NCBI RefSeq assembly: GCF_000160695.1
Contig: NZ_GG694008.1
Span: 242,902-306,901, forward strand
From: Centipeda flueggei ATCC 43531
Lineage (GTDB): Bacteria > Bacillota > Negativicutes > Selenomonadales > Selenomonadaceae
DNA length: 64,000 bases
Direction: 5' to 3'
Shown piece after piece: positions 43,648-54,004 of the stretch. The position numbers were made by a program, and so were the translations under genes. Positions within the stretch are counted from its first letter, which is position 1; each line of letters opens with the position of its first letter. Below the pieces are notes generated by a model that saw only the letters and a program-made list of their open reading frames with translations, ran no database searches and was not told the DNA's origin.

Positions 43648-43866
43648 TTACTTAAAGCGATAGGTGATGCGTCCACGGGTCAGATCGTACGGGGTGAGCT
43701 CGATGGTCACTTTGTCGCCCGGGAGGATACGGATGAAGTTCATGCGTATTTTTCCGGAAACATGAGCCAGGACAACATGTCCATTCTCAAGTTCGACCTG
43801 GAACATCGCATTGGGAAGCTTCTCAACGACTCTTCCCTCTACCTCGATGACATCCTGCTTTGACAT
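43648..43866 (-). CDS. infA: Translation initiation factor IF-1
   Basis: 72 residues, the exact family length. [22 protein letters not shown], then [24 protein letters not shown] and RGRITYRFK, the OB-fold of IF-1. It blocks the A site during initiation. It follows adk by 17 bp; the map gene normally between adk and infA is missing. Just after the stop codon a 13-base sequence resembling the end of the dispersed repeat occurs (GGAAGCACCGATT, about 43629-43641). Confidence 0.97.
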   Translation of the reverse strand: MSKQDVIEVEGRVVEKLPNAMFQVELENGHVVLAHVSGKIRMNFIRILPGDKVTIELTPYDLTRGRITYRFK

Positions 43867-43883
43867 ACTTCCCTTTCGCTCCT

Positions 43884-44531
43884 TTACGCATCAAGGACAG
43901 CGGCAAGATCTGCCTCAACCTTTGCGATCTCCTGTCTGCCGTCGATCTCCTTGTAGACGCCCGCCTTCTTGTAGTAGTCGATCAGCGGACGCGTCGAGGA
44001 CTCATAGACGGAAAGACGGTTCTTCATCGTCTCCTCGCTGTCGTCGGCACGCTGATATGTCTCGCCGCCGCAGTCGTCGCAGACTCCCGGGACCTTCGTT
44101 GGGTTGAACTTCACATGGTAGGAATGTCCGCAGCTCTTGCAGATGCGGCGTCCGACAGCGCGCTCGATCAGGTCGGCGGCGGGAACGCTGATGTTGAGAA
44201 CAGCCGTGAGTGCCATCCCGTTGTCCTTCAAAATCTCTGCGAGTGCATCCGCCTGCTCAACGGTGCGCGGGAATCCATCGAGGATGAACCCCTTCTCCTT
44301 GCAGTCCGGCTTGCTGAGCCGCTCGCGGACAATGCCGACGGTGACGGAGTCGGGAACAAGCTTCCCGGCATCCATGTAGGACTTTGCCTCTTTGCCGAGG
44401 GGAGTTCCCTCTTTCACGGCTTCACGAAACATATCGCCCGTGGAGATGTGAAGAACATTGTAGCGTTTTACAAGGTTCACCGCCTGTGTGCCCTTGCCGG
44501 CACCCGGGGGACCCATCAAAATGATCTGCAT
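43884..44531 (-). CDS. adk: Adenylate kinase, zinc-finger LID form
   Basis: 215 residues. P-loop [11 protein letters not shown] at 7-17, NMP-binding domain, [14 protein letters not shown], and a long LID domain with a four-cysteine zinc finger (CKSCG ... CDDCG, about 130-153), the form of Gram-positive enzymes. Catalyses AMP + ATP to 2 ADP. 18 bp after secY, the classic spc-operon position. Confidence 0.97.
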   Translation of the reverse strand: MQIILMGPPGAGKGTQAVNLVKRYNVLHISTGDMFREAVKEGTPLGKEAKSYMDAGKLVPDSVTVGIVRERLSKPDCKEKGFILDGFPRTVEQADALAEILKDNGMALTAVLNISVPAADLIERAVGRRICKSCGHSYHVKFNPTKVPGVCDDCGGETYQRADDSEETMKNRLSVYESSTRPLIDYYKKAGVYKEIDGRQEIAKVEADLAAVLDA

Positions 44532-44549
44532 AGATATCTCCTCTGCACG

Positions 44550-45806
44550 TTATTTCATAAAGCCTTCGTAATGGCGCATAACGATCATCGACTCAATCTG
44601 CTTCATCGTCTGAAGGGCAACGCCCACGACGATGAGGAGTGCCGTACCGCCAAAGTACACGCCCTGGATGTGCGTCGCCTCCGCGATCAAATTCGGCAAA
44701 ACCGCAATGAACGCGAGGAAGAACGCCCCCGCAAGTGTGATGCGCGTCAGCACATAGTCGAGGTAATCCGCCGTCACCTGACCGGGGCGAAGTCCAGGAA
44801 CAAAGCCGCCGTATTTTTTGAGGTTATCTGCCATGTCCTGAATCTTCACCGTGACCGATGTGTAGAAATAGGTAAAGAAGATAATCATGAGGACGTAGAG
44901 CGTCGTCTGGAGGGGTTTGCCCCACTCGAGATAGGACGCTGCTGTCTTGACCCACGGGATATCGACAAACTGCGCCACAGTAATCGGGAACATGAGCACC
45001 GACGAGGCGAAGATGATCGGGATAACGCCCGCCTGATTCACCTTGAACGGAATGTGGCTCGAATGCCCCATCGCCGTACGCCCGCCGACAACGCGCTTGG
45101 CATACGTGATCGGGATACGGCGGAAACCGGTCTCAATGTGAATGACGAAGACGATCATCGCCAATGCAATCACGCCAAATGCAAACACGCTGAAGTAGCT
45201 GATCGTGCCTGCCTTGACATAGGCGAGGATTGTGCCGATGTTCTTCGGCAGAGCCGCAACGATACCCGCGAAGATGATGAGCGAGATGCCGTTGCCGACA
45301 CCGTTCGCTGTAATTTGTTCCCCGAGCCACATGAGGAACACCGTCCCTGCCGTCAATGTGATGGCAATGATGAGGATGTTCACGGGGTTCGGGTTGAGAA
45401 TCGCGGTCTTGAGGCCGATCGACATGCCGATCGCCTGAAAGAAAGCGAGCACTACCGTCAGATACCGTGTGACCTTTGTCGTCTTCTTGTGCCCCTCCGC
45501 GCCTTCCTTCGACCACTGCTCGAGCGTCGGTACAACGACATTCAGGAGCTGAATGATGATGGCCGCGTTGATGTAGGGCGTAATGCTCATCGCAAAGACG
45601 GAGAACTTGCTGAACGCACCGCCCGAAAAGAGATCGAGCAGGCCGAACAGGGTTCCCTGCGAAAAGAGCTGCTCGATCGCCGTCGGGTCAACCCCCGGCA
45701 CGGGAATGTGCGTCCCCATGCGGAACACGGCGAACATGATGAGGGTGAATACAATCTTCTGCCGCAGCTCGGGAATCTGAAAGATGTTGCCAAGGGCACT
45801 GAGCAC
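44550..45806 (-). CDS. secY: Protein translocase subunit SecY
   Basis: 418 residues from a GTG at 45806, 1 base after the rplO stop. Ten membrane segments, with PGVDPTAIEQLF near the start, TPYINAAIIIQLL in segment 2b and VPGLRPGQ near loop 5. Slightly short at the cytosolic loops but complete. Forms the SecYEG channel in the inner membrane, needed for all the envelope proteins in this window. Between rplO and adk as usual. Confidence 0.97.
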   Translation of the reverse strand: MLSALGNIFQIPELRQKIVFTLIMFAVFRMGTHIPVPGVDPTAIEQLFSQGTLFGLLDLFSGGAFSKFSVFAMSITPYINAAIIIQLLNVVVPTLEQWSKEGAEGHKKTTKVTRYLTVVLAFFQAIGMSIGLKTAILNPNPVNILIIAITLTAGTVFLMWLGEQITANGVGNGISLIIFAGIVAALPKNIGTILAYVKAGTISYFSVFAFGVIALAMIVFVIHIETGFRRIPITYAKRVVGGRTAMGHSSHIPFKVNQAGVIPIIFASSVLMFPITVAQFVDIPWVKTAASYLEWGKPLQTTLYVLMIIFFTYFYTSVTVKIQDMADNLKKYGGFVPGLRPGQVTADYLDYVLTRITLAGAFFLAFIAVLPNLIAEATHIQGVYFGGTALLIVVGVALQTMKQIESMIVMRHYEGFMK

Positions 45807-45807
45807 C

Positions 45808-46251
45808 TCAGACCACCTCTACTTTGCCGCCCGCTGCTGCAATTTTCTCCGCGGCGGACTGGGTAAAGCCCTGTGCACGCACGGTGAGGTTCTTGACCGT
45901 CAGTTCACCGCCGCCGAGAATACGTACACCGTCACGGACGTTCTTCAGAATCCCCGCCTCGATGAGCGCCACGGGATCCACCGTTGCGCCCTCCTCAAAG
46001 CAGTTCAGGCTGCCGACGTTCACCTCGGCAAACGTCTTTGCCCAGACATTCTTAAAGCCGCGCTTCGGCAGACGGCGATAGAGAGGCATCTGGCCGCCCT
46101 CAAAGCCGCTGCGGACACCGCCGCCGGAACGGGACTTCTGCCCTTTCATGCCGCGGCAGGACGTCTTGCCCATGCCGGAGCCGATGCCGCGTCCAACGCG
46201 CTTGCGTACGGCGCGCGATCCTCCAGCGGGCTGTAATTCATGCAGTTTCAT
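45808..46251 (-). CDS. rplO: 50S ribosomal protein L15
   Basis: 147 residues. [41 protein letters not shown] is the L15 N-terminal extension that threads 23S rRNA, followed by the globular part [16 protein letters not shown] and [19 protein letters not shown]. Assembly protein of the 50S subunit. 19 bp after rpmD and practically touching secY. Confidence 0.97.
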   Translation of the reverse strand: MKLHELQPAGGSRAVRKRVGRGIGSGMGKTSCRGMKGQKSRSGGGVRSGFEGGQMPLYRRLPKRGFKNVWAKTFAEVNVGSLNCFEEGATVDPVALIEAGILKNVRDGVRILGGGELTVKNLTVRAQGFTQSAAEKIAAAGGKVEVV

Positions 46252-46270
46252 AGATTCTTGCCTCCCCTCT

Positions 46271-46456
46271 TCAGTCTCTTATCTCTTCCACCGTGATGAG
46301 GTGGGAGACTTTGTGAAGTTGTCCACGCACGGCCGGGGTGTCGGGAAGCTCAGTCACGGAATTGCGCTTGCGCAGTCCGAGCGATTTTACCGTTTTGCGC
46401 TGCGTCTCAGGACGACCGATCAAGCTGCGCGTCAGGGTAACTCTGACTTTTGCCAT
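46271..46456 (-). CDS. rpmD: 50S ribosomal protein L30
   Basis: 61 residues, the family length. [32 protein letters not shown] is the L30 pattern. Small 50S protein, absent in some bacteria, here in its normal place between rpsE and rplO, 15 bp after rpsE. Confidence 0.95.
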   Translation of the reverse strand: MAKVRVTLTRSLIGRPETQRKTVKSLGLRKRNSVTELPDTPAVRGQLHKVSHLITVEEIRD

Positions 46457-46471
46457 GTTCGTTCCTCCTTA

Positions 46472-46978
46472 TCAGCCAAAAATCTCATGAACGGACTTGC
46501 CGCGAAGCGCTGCGACCTCTGCAGGGCTCTTCAGCCCGAGAAGTCCTTCCATCGTGGCACGAACCATGTTGTTCGGGTTCGACGAGCCAAGCGACTTCGT
46601 GAGAATATCGCGTACGCCCGCAAGTTCCAAAACAGCACGCACAGGGCCGCCGGCAATGACGCCGGTACCTTTTGTGGCAGGCTTCAGGAGGACGCGGCCG
46701 GCACCGAAGATGCCCGTAATCTCATGCGGAACCGTACGCTCTTCGCGCAGCGGCACCTCAATGAGGCTCTTCTTGGCATCCTCAACGCCCTTGCGGATCG
46801 CTTCGGGCACCTCGGCAGCCTTGCCAAGTCCGACACCGACTTTGCCCTTCTTGTTGCCGACAACAACAAGTGCGCTGAAGGAGGAGCGTCGGCCGCCCTT
46901 GACAACCTTCGATACGCGGTTGATGAATACGACACGCTCCTCGAACTCCGGTGTCTCGTTTTCGTTATGTCTAGCCAT
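46472..46978 (-). CDS. rpsE: 30S ribosomal protein S5
   Basis: 168 residues. Double-stranded-RNA-binding N-terminal part ([50 protein letters not shown]) and C-terminal domain with [34 protein letters not shown]. It sits at the mRNA entry channel and affects fidelity. 12 bp after rplR in the spc operon. Confidence 0.97.
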   Translation of the reverse strand: MARHNENETPEFEERVVFINRVSKVVKGGRRSSFSALVVVGNKKGKVGVGLGKAAEVPEAIRKGVEDAKKSLIEVPLREERTVPHEITGIFGAGRVLLKPATKGTGVIAGGPVRAVLELAGVRDILTKSLGSSNPNNMVRATMEGLLGLKSPAEVAALRGKSVHEIFG

Positions 46979-46990
46979 GCTTTCCCTCCT

Positions 46991-47350
46991 TTAGAATTTC
47001 AGTCCGGCTTCGCGTGCTGCCTCTGCGAGAGCAGCGACGCGGCCATGGTAGATGTAGCCGCCGCGGTCAAAGACGACCTCGGTGATGCCCTTCTCGAGCG
47101 CCTTCTTCGCAACAGCGGCACCGATGGCCTTTGCGGCCTCAACGTTGCCGCCGTACTGGGAGAAGCCCTTTTCTTTTGAGCTCGCGGAGACGAGCGTCAC
47201 GCCCTTTTCATCATCGATGATCTGTGCGTAGATGTTCTTTAGGCTGCGAAATACATTGAGGCGCGGACGTTCTGCCGTCCCTGCAATGTGGTTGCGCACG
47301 CGCAGATGGCGCTTTTGGCGCGCCTGATTCTTATCCTGCTTGATAAGCAC
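46991..47350 (-). CDS. rplR: 50S ribosomal protein L18
   Basis: 119 residues from a GTG at 47350. [37 protein letters not shown] is the L18 core, with [26 protein letters not shown] at the end. It binds 5S rRNA with L5 and L25. 21 bp after rplF. Confidence 0.97.
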   Translation of the reverse strand: MLIKQDKNQARQKRHLRVRNHIAGTAERPRLNVFRSLKNIYAQIIDDEKGVTLVSASSKEKGFSQYGGNVEAAKAIGAAVAKKALEKGITEVVFDRGGYIYHGRVAALAEAAREAGLKF

Positions 47351-47371
47351 AGTGTGTCACTCCTCTCCTTC

Positions 47372-47923
47372 TTATTTCTTGCCCTTCGCGCCGGCTTTGC
47401 CTTCCTTGCGGCGGATGTGCTCTCCGGCGTACTTGATGCCCTTGCCCTTGTACGGCTCCGGCTCACGATGCGCGCGGATCTCAGCAGCGACCTGACCGAC
47501 GGCTTCCTTGCTGATGCCGGAGACCGTGATCACCGTCGCTGAGGGGCACTCGAACGTGATGCCCTCGGGCGGCTCGACGATGACGGGGTGCGAGAAACCG
47601 AGCGAGAGGTTCAGATTCTTGCCCTGCTTTGCCGCACGATAGCCGACGCCGCTGATTTCAAGGGTCTTGGTGAAGCCTTCCGAGACGCCGACCACCATGT
47701 TGTGGATGAGTGCGCGGGAAAGGCCATGAAGCGACCTGTGCATTTTATCGTCCGAAGGACGGGCGACGGTTACGACGCCGTCCTCGACGGTTATTTTCAT
47801 ATCCGGATGGATCACCCGCGAAAGCTCGCCCTTCGGGCCCTTGACTTTCACGAGATTTTCCGCACCGACCGTGACGGTAACACCGGACGGAATGTGAATC
47901 GGTGCTCTTCCAATTCGTGACAT
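47372..47923 (-). CDS. rplF: 50S ribosomal protein L6
   Basis: 183 residues from the ATG at 47923 (GGAGGTG upstream); an in-frame ATG 72 bp earlier lies inside rpsH. Starts [15 protein letters not shown], then two L6 repeats and the signature [24 protein letters not shown]. Located at the factor-binding side of the 50S subunit. Followed by rplR. Confidence 0.97.
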   Translation of the reverse strand: MSRIGRAPIHIPSGVTVTVGAENLVKVKGPKGELSRVIHPDMKITVEDGVVTVARPSDDKMHRSLHGLSRALIHNMVVGVSEGFTKTLEISGVGYRAAKQGKNLNLSLGFSHPVIVEPPEGITFECPSATVITVSGISKEAVGQVAAEIRAHREPEPYKGKGIKYAGEHIRRKEGKAGAKGKK

Positions 47924-47945
47924 TGTTACACCTCCTGTCTGTGCG

Positions 47946-48344
47946 TTACCATACGAATGCGAGGACTTCGCCGCCGAGTCCGGCTCTGCGGGCATCCTTG
48001 TCGCTCATGATCCCCTTCGATGTGGAGATCACGGAGATGCCGAGACCGCCGTAGACGCGCGGAAGCGCATCGTGCTTGGCGTACTGACGAAGTCCGGGCT
48101 TGGAGACACGCTTCAGACCGGAAATGACATGCTCACGCTTTGCTCCATACTTCAGCGTGACGGTGAGGACGCCCTGCTTGCCGTCCTCCTGGAAGGTGTA
48201 ATCCTCGATGAAGCCTTCCTTTTTCAAGACTTCGGCGATTGCCGTCTTGACCTTTGAGCCCGGGATCGCGACACTCTCGTGGTAGACCGAGTTCGCGTTG
48301 CGGATGCGGGTCAGCATATCTGCAATAGGATCAGTCATTGCCAT
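47946..48344 (-). CDS. rpsH: 30S ribosomal protein S8
   Basis: 132 residues. [20 protein letters not shown] is the S8 start, with [34 protein letters not shown] at the end. Two ATG codons (48344 and 48338) are possible; AGGAGG is 10 bases before the first. Primary 16S rRNA binder. In other bacteria S8 represses the spc operon by binding near rplE; no site was identified here. Confidence 0.97.
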   Translation of the reverse strand: MAMTDPIADMLTRIRNANSVYHESVAIPGSKVKTAIAEVLKKEGFIEDYTFQEDGKQGVLTVTLKYGAKREHVISGLKRVSKPGLRQYAKHDALPRVYGGLGISVISTSKGIMSDKDARRAGLGGEVLAFVW

Positions 48345-48364
48345 GAATCGATATCCTCCTTAAA

Positions 48365-48550
48365 TTACCAGCTTGCCTTCGTTACGCCAGGGATGGCGCC
48401 CTTGTAACTCTGCTCACGGAAGCAGATACGGCACATTTCAAACTTGCGGATGTAGCCATGCGGACGTCCGCAGATCTTGCAGCGGTTGTACTTGCGTGTC
48501 GAGAACTTCGGCTCTTTGCTCCACTTCTCGATCATTGACTTCTTTGCCAC
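48365..48550 (-). CDS. rpsN: 30S ribosomal protein S14, zinc-binding type
   Basis: 61 residues from a GTG at 48550; GGAGG is about 7 bases upstream, and the longer in-frame ORF would overlap rpl[46 protein letters not shown] shows the C-x2-C...C-x2-C zinc site of the C-plus form. 30S head protein. A second zinc-free S14 gene elsewhere cannot be excluded. Confidence 0.95.
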   Translation of the reverse strand: MAKKSMIEKWSKEPKFSTRKYNRCKICGRPHGYIRKFEMCRICFREQSYKGAIPGVTKASW

Positions 48551-48569
48551 AGTTGTTCCTCCTTGCCCG

Positions 48570-49109
48570 TCATGCGCGGAACGGCATACCCATGAGACGG
48601 AGGAGCTCCTTTGCCTCTTCGTCCGTATGCGCACTCGTAACGATGACGATGTTCATGCCGCGGATCTTGTCGATCTTATCGTAGTCAATCTCGGGGAAAA
48701 TAAGCTGCTCGCGCAGACCCACGGCGTAGTTGCCGCGCCCGTCGAAAGCCTTCTCGCTGACGCCGCGGAAATCGCGGACACGCGGAAGTGCGACGTTCAT
48801 GAATTTATCGAGGAACTGATACATGCGCGTACCGCGCAGCGTGACCTTGCAGCCAATCGGCATACCCTCACGAAGCTTCCACGCAGCCAGCGACTTCTTC
48901 GCACGCGTGAGCTGGGGCTTCTGTCCCGCGATGGCGGTGAGATCCGTCACGGCGGCGTCAAGTGCCTTCGGATTTCCGACGGCTTCGCCGACGCCCATGT
49001 TGATGATGATCTTCTCCACTTTCGGGAGCTGCATAACGTTCTTGTAGCCGAACTTTTCCGTCAGTGCCGGCGCAACTTCCTTCTGATACTTCTCTTTGAG
49101 TCTATCCAC
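48570..49109 (-). CDS. rplE: 50S ribosomal protein L5
   Basis: 179 residues, GTG start at 49109. [25 protein letters not shown] and [21 protein letters not shown] are family marks. Binds 5S rRNA and touches the P-site tRNA. 27 bp after rplX, 19 bp before rpsN. Confidence 0.97.
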   Translation of the reverse strand: MDRLKEKYQKEVAPALTEKFGYKNVMQLPKVEKIIINMGVGEAVGNPKALDAAVTDLTAIAGQKPQLTRAKKSLAAWKLREGMPIGCKVTLRGTRMYQFLDKFMNVALPRVRDFRGVSEKAFDGRGNYAVGLREQLIFPEIDYDKIDKIRGMNIVIVTSAHTDEEAKELLRLMGMPFRA

Positions 49110-49136
49110 TTTGCGTATTCCTCCTTTCCTCGAAAA

Positions 49137-49463
49137 TTACTGTTCGATGGGCTCGCCGCACTTCTTGCAGGCACGCACCTTGCGCTCACCGACAATGCGG
49201 TGTGCAACGCGCGTTGCCTTGCCGCACGCGGGGCACACGAGCTGCACCTTCGATGCGAAGAGCGGTGCTTCCTTCGTGATGATACCGCCCTGCGGTGCGC
49301 TCTGGCTTGGCTTTGTGTGACGTTTTACCTTGTTCACGCCCTCCACGATGACCTTGCCCTTTTTCGGCTGAGCCGCGATGACCTTGCCCTGCTTGCCCTT
49401 ATCCTTACCGGAAAGAACGACGACCGTATCGCCCTTCTTGACGTTCAGTTTTGCCAGCGACAA
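49137..49463 (-). CDS. rplX: 50S ribosomal protein L24
   Basis: 108 residues from a TTG at 49463. [25 protein letters not shown] is the KOW motif of L24; four cysteines in [10 protein letters not shown] and CKKCGEP near the C-terminus form an apparent zinc knuckle. One of the first proteins to bind 23S rRNA. 15 bp after rplN. Confidence 0.96.
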   Translation of the reverse strand: MSLAKLNVKKGDTVVVLSGKDKGKQGKVIAAQPKKGKVIVEGVNKVKRHTKPSQSAPQGGIITKEAPLFASKVQLVCPACGKATRVAHRIVGERKVRACKKCGEPIEQ

Positions 49464-49478
49464 AATAACACCTCCTCC

Positions 49479-49847
49479 TTAAAGAACTTCGGGCGCGAGC
49501 GAGACAATCTTCATGAAGTCCTTCTCGCGCAGCTCACGTGCGACCGGTCCAAAAATACGTGTCCCGCGCGGCGTGTGGTCGTCCTTGATGAGAACAGCCG
49601 CATTCTCGTCGAAGCGGATATAGGAGCCGTCCGGGCGGCGGAGCCCCTTGACGCTGCGGACGACGACAGCCTTGACAACATCGCCCTTCTTCACCGTACC
49701 GCCCGGCGATGCCGCCTTGACGGAGGCGACGATAACATCGCCGATGTTGGCATATTTACGGTATGATCCGCCCAGTACGCGAATGCAGAGGATTTCCTTC
49801 GCTCCTGTGTTATCGCCGACATTCAGGATTGTTTCCTGCTGTATCAT
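49479..49847 (-). CDS. rplN: 50S ribosomal protein L14
   Basis: 122 residues, the family length. [28 protein letters not shown] and [28 protein letters not shown] are diagnostic. It bridges the subunits and binds IF6/RsfS-type factors. 15 bp after rpsQ. Confidence 0.98.
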   Translation of the reverse strand: MIQQETILNVGDNTGAKEILCIRVLGGSYRKYANIGDVIVASVKAASPGGTVKKGDVVKAVVVRSVKGLRRPDGSYIRFDENAAVLIKDDHTPRGTRIFGPVARELREKDFMKIVSLAPEVL

Positions 49848-49862
49848 TGATCTGTTTCCTCC

Positions 49863-50120
49863 TTACTTCGCGCGCTCGACGATCTCAACCACGCGCCAGC
49901 GCTTCGTCTTCGAGAGCGGGCGCGTTTCCATGATGGATACGCGGTCACCGATGTGTGCGTCGTTCTTCTCGTCATGCGCGTGGAACTTCACCGTCTTCTT
50001 GACCGGCTTCTTATACATCTTGTGCTGTTCGAGCTCCTCGACAGCCACGACAACGGTCTTGTCCATCTTGTCGGACACGACCTTGCCGACTCTCACTTTG
50101 CGTACGTTTCTATCGCTCAT
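49863..50120 (-). CDS. rpsQ: 30S ribosomal protein S17
   Basis: 85 residues from the ATG at 50120; GGAGG is 11 bases upstream and the ten residues of the longer frame are not family sequence. [20 protein letters not shown] and [23 protein letters not shown] are the S17 OB-fold. Primary binder of 16S rRNA. Follows rpmC by 50 bp. Confidence 0.96.
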   Translation of the reverse strand: MSDRNVRKVRVGKVVSDKMDKTVVVAVEELEQHKMYKKPVKKTVKFHAHDEKNDAHIGDRVSIMETRPLSKTKRWRVVEIVERAK

Positions 50121-50170
50121 GTGTGTATGAGCCTCCTTCCTGCGTATCAATAGAATGTCCGTAACTGATC

Positions 50171-50362
50171 TTAGGCGTTTGCCTGCTCGCGCTGAATGGT
50201 CTTGATGCGGGCAATCGTCTTCTTTACGTCCTTGATACGCATCGGGTTGTCGAGCTGTCCGGTGGCGTGCTGAAAACGGAGGCCAAAGAGCTCTTCCTTG
50301 AGCGACGCGAGTTTTTCCGTGAGCTCATCGGCACTCATGCCGCGGATCTCATCAACCTTCAT
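50171..50362 (-). CDS. rpmC: 50S ribosomal protein L29
   Basis: 63 residues. [39 protein letters not shown] is the L29 helical hairpin. It sits at the tunnel exit and is part of the trigger factor/SRP docking site. It overlaps rplP by 11 bp. Confidence 0.97.
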   Translation of the reverse strand: MKVDEIRGMSADELTEKLASLKEELFGLRFQHATGQLDNPMRIKDVKKTIARIKTIQREQANA

Positions 50363-50789
50363 TCACTTCACCGCCCTCTACTTCTTCACGTACGACGAAC
50401 TTCGTCTTAATCGGGAGTTTGTGTCCTGCGAGGCGCATGGCCTCTGCTGCAACGTCGCGCGACACGCCGTCCATCTCGAAGAGGACGCGGCCCGGCTTGA
50501 CGACGGCAACCCAGTACTCGGGAGAGCCCTTGCCGGATCCCATGCGGGTCTCTGCCGGCTTCGCTGTAACGGGCTTATCCGGGAAAATCTTGATCCAGAC
50601 CTTTCCGCCGCGCTTGATGTAACGCGTCATCGCGATACGGGCAGCCTCGATCTGGCGATTTGTAATCCATGCCGGCTCCAGAGCAACGAGGCCGTACTGA
50701 CCATGGCTGACCGTGTTGCCGCGCTGTGCCTTGCCCTTCATGCGTCCGCGAAACTGCTTGCGGTACTTTACGCGCTTTGGGAGTAACAT
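50352..50789 (-). CDS. rplP: 50S ribosomal protein L16
   Basis: 145 residues. [34 protein letters not shown] is the L16 N-terminus, with [35 protein letters not shown]. It organises the A-site tRNA region. The start touches the rpsC stop (position 50789), so coupling is likely. Confidence 0.98.
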   Translation of the reverse strand: MLLPKRVKYRKQFRGRMKGKAQRGNTVSHGQYGLVALEPAWITNRQIEAARIAMTRYIKRGGKVWIKIFPDKPVTAKPAETRMGSGKGSPEYWVAVVKPGRVLFEMDGVSRDVAAEAMRLAGHKLPIKTKFVVREEVEGGEVNEG

Positions 50790-51460
50790 TACGCCTCGCT
50801 CCTTTCCTTACCGTTTTTCGGCTGATTCTTCTTGTCAGGGAGAACTTCCCCCTTGAAGATCCAGACCTTGATTCCGATACGGCCGTAGGTCGTGTGCGCC
50901 TCGGCCGTGCCGTAGTCAATGTCTGCACGCAGCGTGTGCAGAGGAATACTCCCCTCGCGATAGGACTCGCGGCGGGCGATTTCCGCACCGCCGAGACGGC
51001 CGCTGACGGCGATCTTGATGCCCTTCGCGCCGAGGCGCATCGTGCGTCCGACTGCCTGCTTCATCGCACGGCGGAAGGCAATGCGGCGCTCAAGCTGTGC
51101 CGCAATGTTCTCGGCGACAAGCGTCGCGTCGAGATCCGGCTGCTTGATCTCTGCAATATTGATGTCAACGCGCTTATCCGTGAGGTTCTTGAGCCCCTCT
51201 TTGATCTGCTCGATGCCCGAGCCGCCGCGCCCGATGACCATGCCCGGCTTTGCCGTATGGATCGTGAGCTTCAGGCGATTCTTGCTGCGCTCCGTCTCCA
51301 CGCGGGGAACACCTGCGGTCTGGAGGCTCTTCTTGAGGTAGTCGCGAATTTTGATGTCCTCATGCAGATTCTGCGCGAAGTTTTTGTCTGCGTACCAGCG
51401 GGCATCCCAGTCCTTGACGATGCCAAGGCGAATGCCATGGGGATTTACTTTCTGACCCAA
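50789..51460 (-). CDS. rpsC: 30S ribosomal protein S3
   Basis: 223 residues from a TTG at 51460 (GGAGGG 7 bases upstream). [13 protein letters not shown] start, KH domain (about 38-110; [15 protein letters not shown]) and C-terminal domain with [26 protein letters not shown]. It lines the mRNA entry channel. 13 bp after rplV. Confidence 0.97.
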   Translation of the reverse strand: MGQKVNPHGIRLGIVKDWDARWYADKNFAQNLHEDIKIRDYLKKSLQTAGVPRVETERSKNRLKLTIHTAKPGMVIGRGGSGIEQIKEGLKNLTDKRVDINIAEIKQPDLDATLVAENIAAQLERRIAFRRAMKQAVGRTMRLGAKGIKIAVSGRLGGAEIARRESYREGSIPLHTLRADIDYGTAEAHTTYGRIGIKVWIFKGEVLPDKKNQPKNGKERSEA

Positions 51461-51473
51461 ACTGTTTCCCTCC

Positions 51474-51815
51474 CTATTCCTTTTCGTTTACGGCAACCGT
51501 GATGTGGGACGTGTGCTTCAAAATCTTGAACGCCTGTCCGCGCGAACGCGGATGAATACGCTTCAAGGTCGGCCCCTGGTCAACGAAAGCTGAGGAAATG
51601 AACAGTCGGTCCACATCCATGTCGAAGTTGTTCTCCGCGTTTGCCACAGCAGAGCGGAGTACCTTCTCCACGGCGTCCGCGCCGACCTTCGGCGTGAACT
51701 TCAGGATGGCAAGAGCGTCAGCAACGCTCTTGCCGCGCACGAGGTTCATCACAATGCGAACCTTGCGCGGTGCGATACGGATGTATTTGGCGGTAGCCTT
51801 TACTTCCTGTGCCAC
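51474..51815 (-). CDS. rplV: 50S ribosomal protein L22
   Basis: 113 residues from a GTG at 51815. [29 protein letters not shown] and the beta-hairpin region [25 protein letters not shown], which lines the exit tunnel and is the site of macrolide-resistance changes in other species. 18 bp after rpsS. Confidence 0.97.
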   Translation of the reverse strand: MAQEVKATAKYIRIAPRKVRIVMNLVRGKSVADALAILKFTPKVGADAVEKVLRSAVANAENNFDMDVDRLFISSAFVDQGPTLKRIHPRSRGQAFKILKHTSHITVAVNEKE

Positions 51816-51833
51816 GAATCGTCCTCCTCTCTA

Positions 51834-52115
51834 TCAGCGCAGCGAGGTCTTGCGCTCTTCGCCTGCGTGACCCTTGAATGTACGTGTCGGCGCAAATTCG
51901 CCGAGTTTATGTCCGACCATGTCCTCCGTCACGTAGACAGGAACGTGCTTGCGTCCGTCATGGACAGCGATCGTGTGCCCGACGAAATCCGGGAAGATCG
52001 TGGAGCTGCGCGACCATGTGCGCACAACCTTCTTCTCGTTCTTTTCGTTGAGCGCCTCGATCTTCTTCATCAGGCTCTCTGCGACGAAAGGCCCTTTCTT
52101 AATCGATCTTGACAA
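51834..52115 (-). CDS. rpsS: 30S ribosomal protein S19
   Basis: 93 residues from a TTG at 52115: GGAGG is 7 bases upstream, and the longer frame adds non-family sequence. [64 protein letters not shown]. Head protein of the 30S subunit. The 118-base gap upstream is the longest within this operon and holds two hairpins. Confidence 0.96.
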   Translation of the reverse strand: MSRSIKKGPFVAESLMKKIEALNEKNEKKVVRTWSRSSTIFPDFVGHTIAVHDGRKHVPVYVTEDMVGHKLGEFAPTRTFKGHAGEERKTSLR

Positions 52116-52130
52116 AGTTTTTCCTCCTTT

Positions 52131-52154
52131 CGTCGGACTGTAATCAATCCGACG
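52131..52154 (-). promoter_or_regulatory. Hairpin directly upstream of the rpsS ribosome site
   Basis: CGTCGGA / TCCGACG, perfect 7-bp stem with a 10-base loop, ending 1-2 bases before AAAGGAGG. A second stem GCCCCC/GGGGGC lies at 52203-52218. Together they may tune rpsS translation or be an RNA processing point. Confidence 0.5.
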
Positions 52155-52233
52155 AGGTTCTATCTGCAAGTTGCGGTGTTTAAGTTACCGATTCAGAGGG
52201 ACGCCCCCCAAAGGGGGCTATCCACAGAGCCGA

Positions 52234-53067
52234 TTACTTCCTACGATGCACAATGAGACGGTTCGACGCCTTCTTCTTACGGCGCGTCTTCTTGCCCATC
52301 GCAATCTTGCCCCACTTCGTCATCGGGCTCTTGCGTCCAACCGGCGAACGGCCCTCGCCGCCGCCGTGCGGATGGTCGTTCGGGTTCATCGCGATACCGC
52401 GTGTCTCCGGACGGCGTCCGAGCCAGCGGCTGCGGCCTGCCTTTCCGATGGTGATGTTCTCATGCTCGAGGTTGCCGACCTCACCGATCGTCGCACGGCA
52501 GTTGACGTGCACGCGGCGAATCTCACCGGACGGCATGCGCAGGAGTGCGTAGTCGCCTTCCTTCGCCATGAGCTGTGCCGACGTGCCCGCACTGCGGACG
52601 AGCTGTGCGCCTTTGCCGATCTTCAGCTCAACGGCATGAATGACCGTACCGAGCGGGATGTTCTTCAGCGGGAGTGCGTTGCCCGGCTTGATGTCCGCCT
52701 CGGCACCCGACTCCACCACATCGCCGACCTTCAGGCCGTTCGGCGCGAGGATGTAGCGCTTCTCGCCGTCTGCGTAGTTCAGCAGCGCGATGCGTGCACT
52801 GCGGTTCGGATCGTACTCGATCGTCGCCACACGGGCGGGGATCCCGTCCTTCATGCGCTTGAAATCAATGATGCGGTAGAGACGCTTGTGTCCGCCGCCG
52901 CGATGGCGTACGGTCAGCTTCCCCTGCTGGTTGCGGCCGCCCGTCTTCGTGAGGCGGACAGTCAGGGACTTCTCCGGCTTGTCCGTCGTGATCTCATCGA
53001 AGGAAGAGACCGTCATGAAGCGTCTGCCGGCAGAATACGGCTTAAAACTCTTTACTGCCACGTTCAT
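52234..53067 (-). CDS. rplB: 50S ribosomal protein L2
   Basis: 277 residues. [22 protein letters not shown] start and the C-terminal signature [30 protein letters not shown], containing the conserved His near the peptidyl-transferase centre. Essential for subunit joining. 14 bp after rplW. Confidence 0.98.
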   Translation of the reverse strand: MNVAVKSFKPYSAGRRFMTVSSFDEITTDKPEKSLTVRLTKTGGRNQQGKLTVRHRGGGHKRLYRIIDFKRMKDGIPARVATIEYDPNRSARIALLNYADGEKRYILAPNGLKVGDVVESGAEADIKPGNALPLKNIPLGTVIHAVELKIGKGAQLVRSAGTSAQLMAKEGDYALLRMPSGEIRRVHVNCRATIGEVGNLEHENITIGKAGRSRWLGRRPETRGIAMNPNDHPHGGGEGRSPVGRKSPMTKWGKIAMGKKTRRKKKASNRLIVHRRK

Positions 53068-53081
53068 ACCTTCCTTTCGTC

Positions 53082-53363
53082 TCAGCCTTCAAAGAACTCG
53101 ATGGTCTCACCCGGAGCGAGTTTCACGATGGCCTTCTTGTAGTCGGGGCGCTTGCCCTCGGTACGTCCCATGCGCTTCTTCTTGCCGATGACGTTGACCG
53201 TGTTGACCTTTGCGACCTTCACCTTGAAAATCTCCGAGACCGCCTTGGCAATCTCAATTTTATTGGCAGCCTTCGCAACGACGAAGACGTATTTGCCTTC
53301 AGCCATGAGCTGCGTTGTCCGCTCCGTGATCAGCGGGCGAACGAGAATATCACGTGCTTCCAT
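53082..53363 (-). CDS. rplW: 50S ribosomal protein L23
   Basis: 93 residues. [56 protein letters not shown] is the L23 pattern. Docking site for trigger factor and SRP at the tunnel exit. The ATG touches the rplD stop (53363). Confidence 0.97.
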   Translation of the reverse strand: MEARDILVRPLITERTTQLMAEGKYVFVVAKAANKIEIAKAVSEIFKVKVAKVNTVNVIGKKKRMGRTEGKRPDYKKAIVKLAPGETIEFFEG

Positions 53364-53986
53364 TATGCGAATACCTCCTCGATACGGGTGATGGCATCCT
53401 TCGTAATGAAGAGCTTGTCGTGATGGAGAATGTCAAAGACATTGATTCCACTTGCTGTGATGGCTTTCACACCCGGAATATTGCTCGTCGAGCGCTCTAC
53501 GTTCACCGCTTCGTCCGCCGTGATGAAGAGGCTCTTTGCATTCACGCCGAAATCGCTCAGGAGCTTGACCGCTGCCTTCGTCTTCGGTGCACCAAAGTCA
53601 AGCTGATCGAGGACGATGAAATCGCCCGTGCGGACCTTGTCCGAGAGCGCACACTTCAAGGCCAGACGGCGCTGCTTGCGCGGCATCGTAAAGCCATACT
53701 TCCTCGGGTGCGGTCCAAAGACCGTGCCGCCGCCGACCCACAGCGGGCTGCGCGTCGAACCTGCGCGGGCACGGCCCGTGCCCTTCTGGCGCCATGGCTT
53801 GCGTCCGCCGCCGCGCACGAGACCGCGCGTCTTTGTGGCATGGGTGCCGAGGCGCTGCGATGCGAGCTGGAGGACAACCGCCTGATGAAGGAGTCCGGCA
53901 TTCATTTCGACATTGAAGAACTCGTCGCTGAGGCTGATCTCGCCAACCTGGTTGTGCGACATATCATATACTGCTACATTCGCCAT
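53363..53986 (-). CDS. rplD: 50S ribosomal protein L4
   Basis: 207 residues. [19 protein letters not shown] start and the extended loop [28 protein letters not shown] that reaches the exit tunnel. In E. coli L4 also represses the S10 operon; the structured rpsJ leader here could be a target, which is inference. 18 bp after rplC. Confidence 0.97.
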   Translation of the reverse strand: MANVAVYDMSHNQVGEISLSDEFFNVEMNAGLLHQAVVLQLASQRLGTHATKTRGLVRGGGRKPWRQKGTGRARAGSTRSPLWVGGGTVFGPHPRKYGFTMPRKQRRLALKCALSDKVRTGDFIVLDQLDFGAPKTKAAVKLLSDFGVNAKSLFITADEAVNVERSTSNIPGVKAITASGINVFDILHHDKLFITKDAITRIEEVFA

Positions 53987-54004
53987 GCTGCGATTCCTCC
54001 TTCC

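Noticed and set aside
43860-45866. Plus-strand open frame of 668 codons opposite adk and secY
   Set aside because: Antisense shadow; composition is typical of reverse-complement coding sequence.
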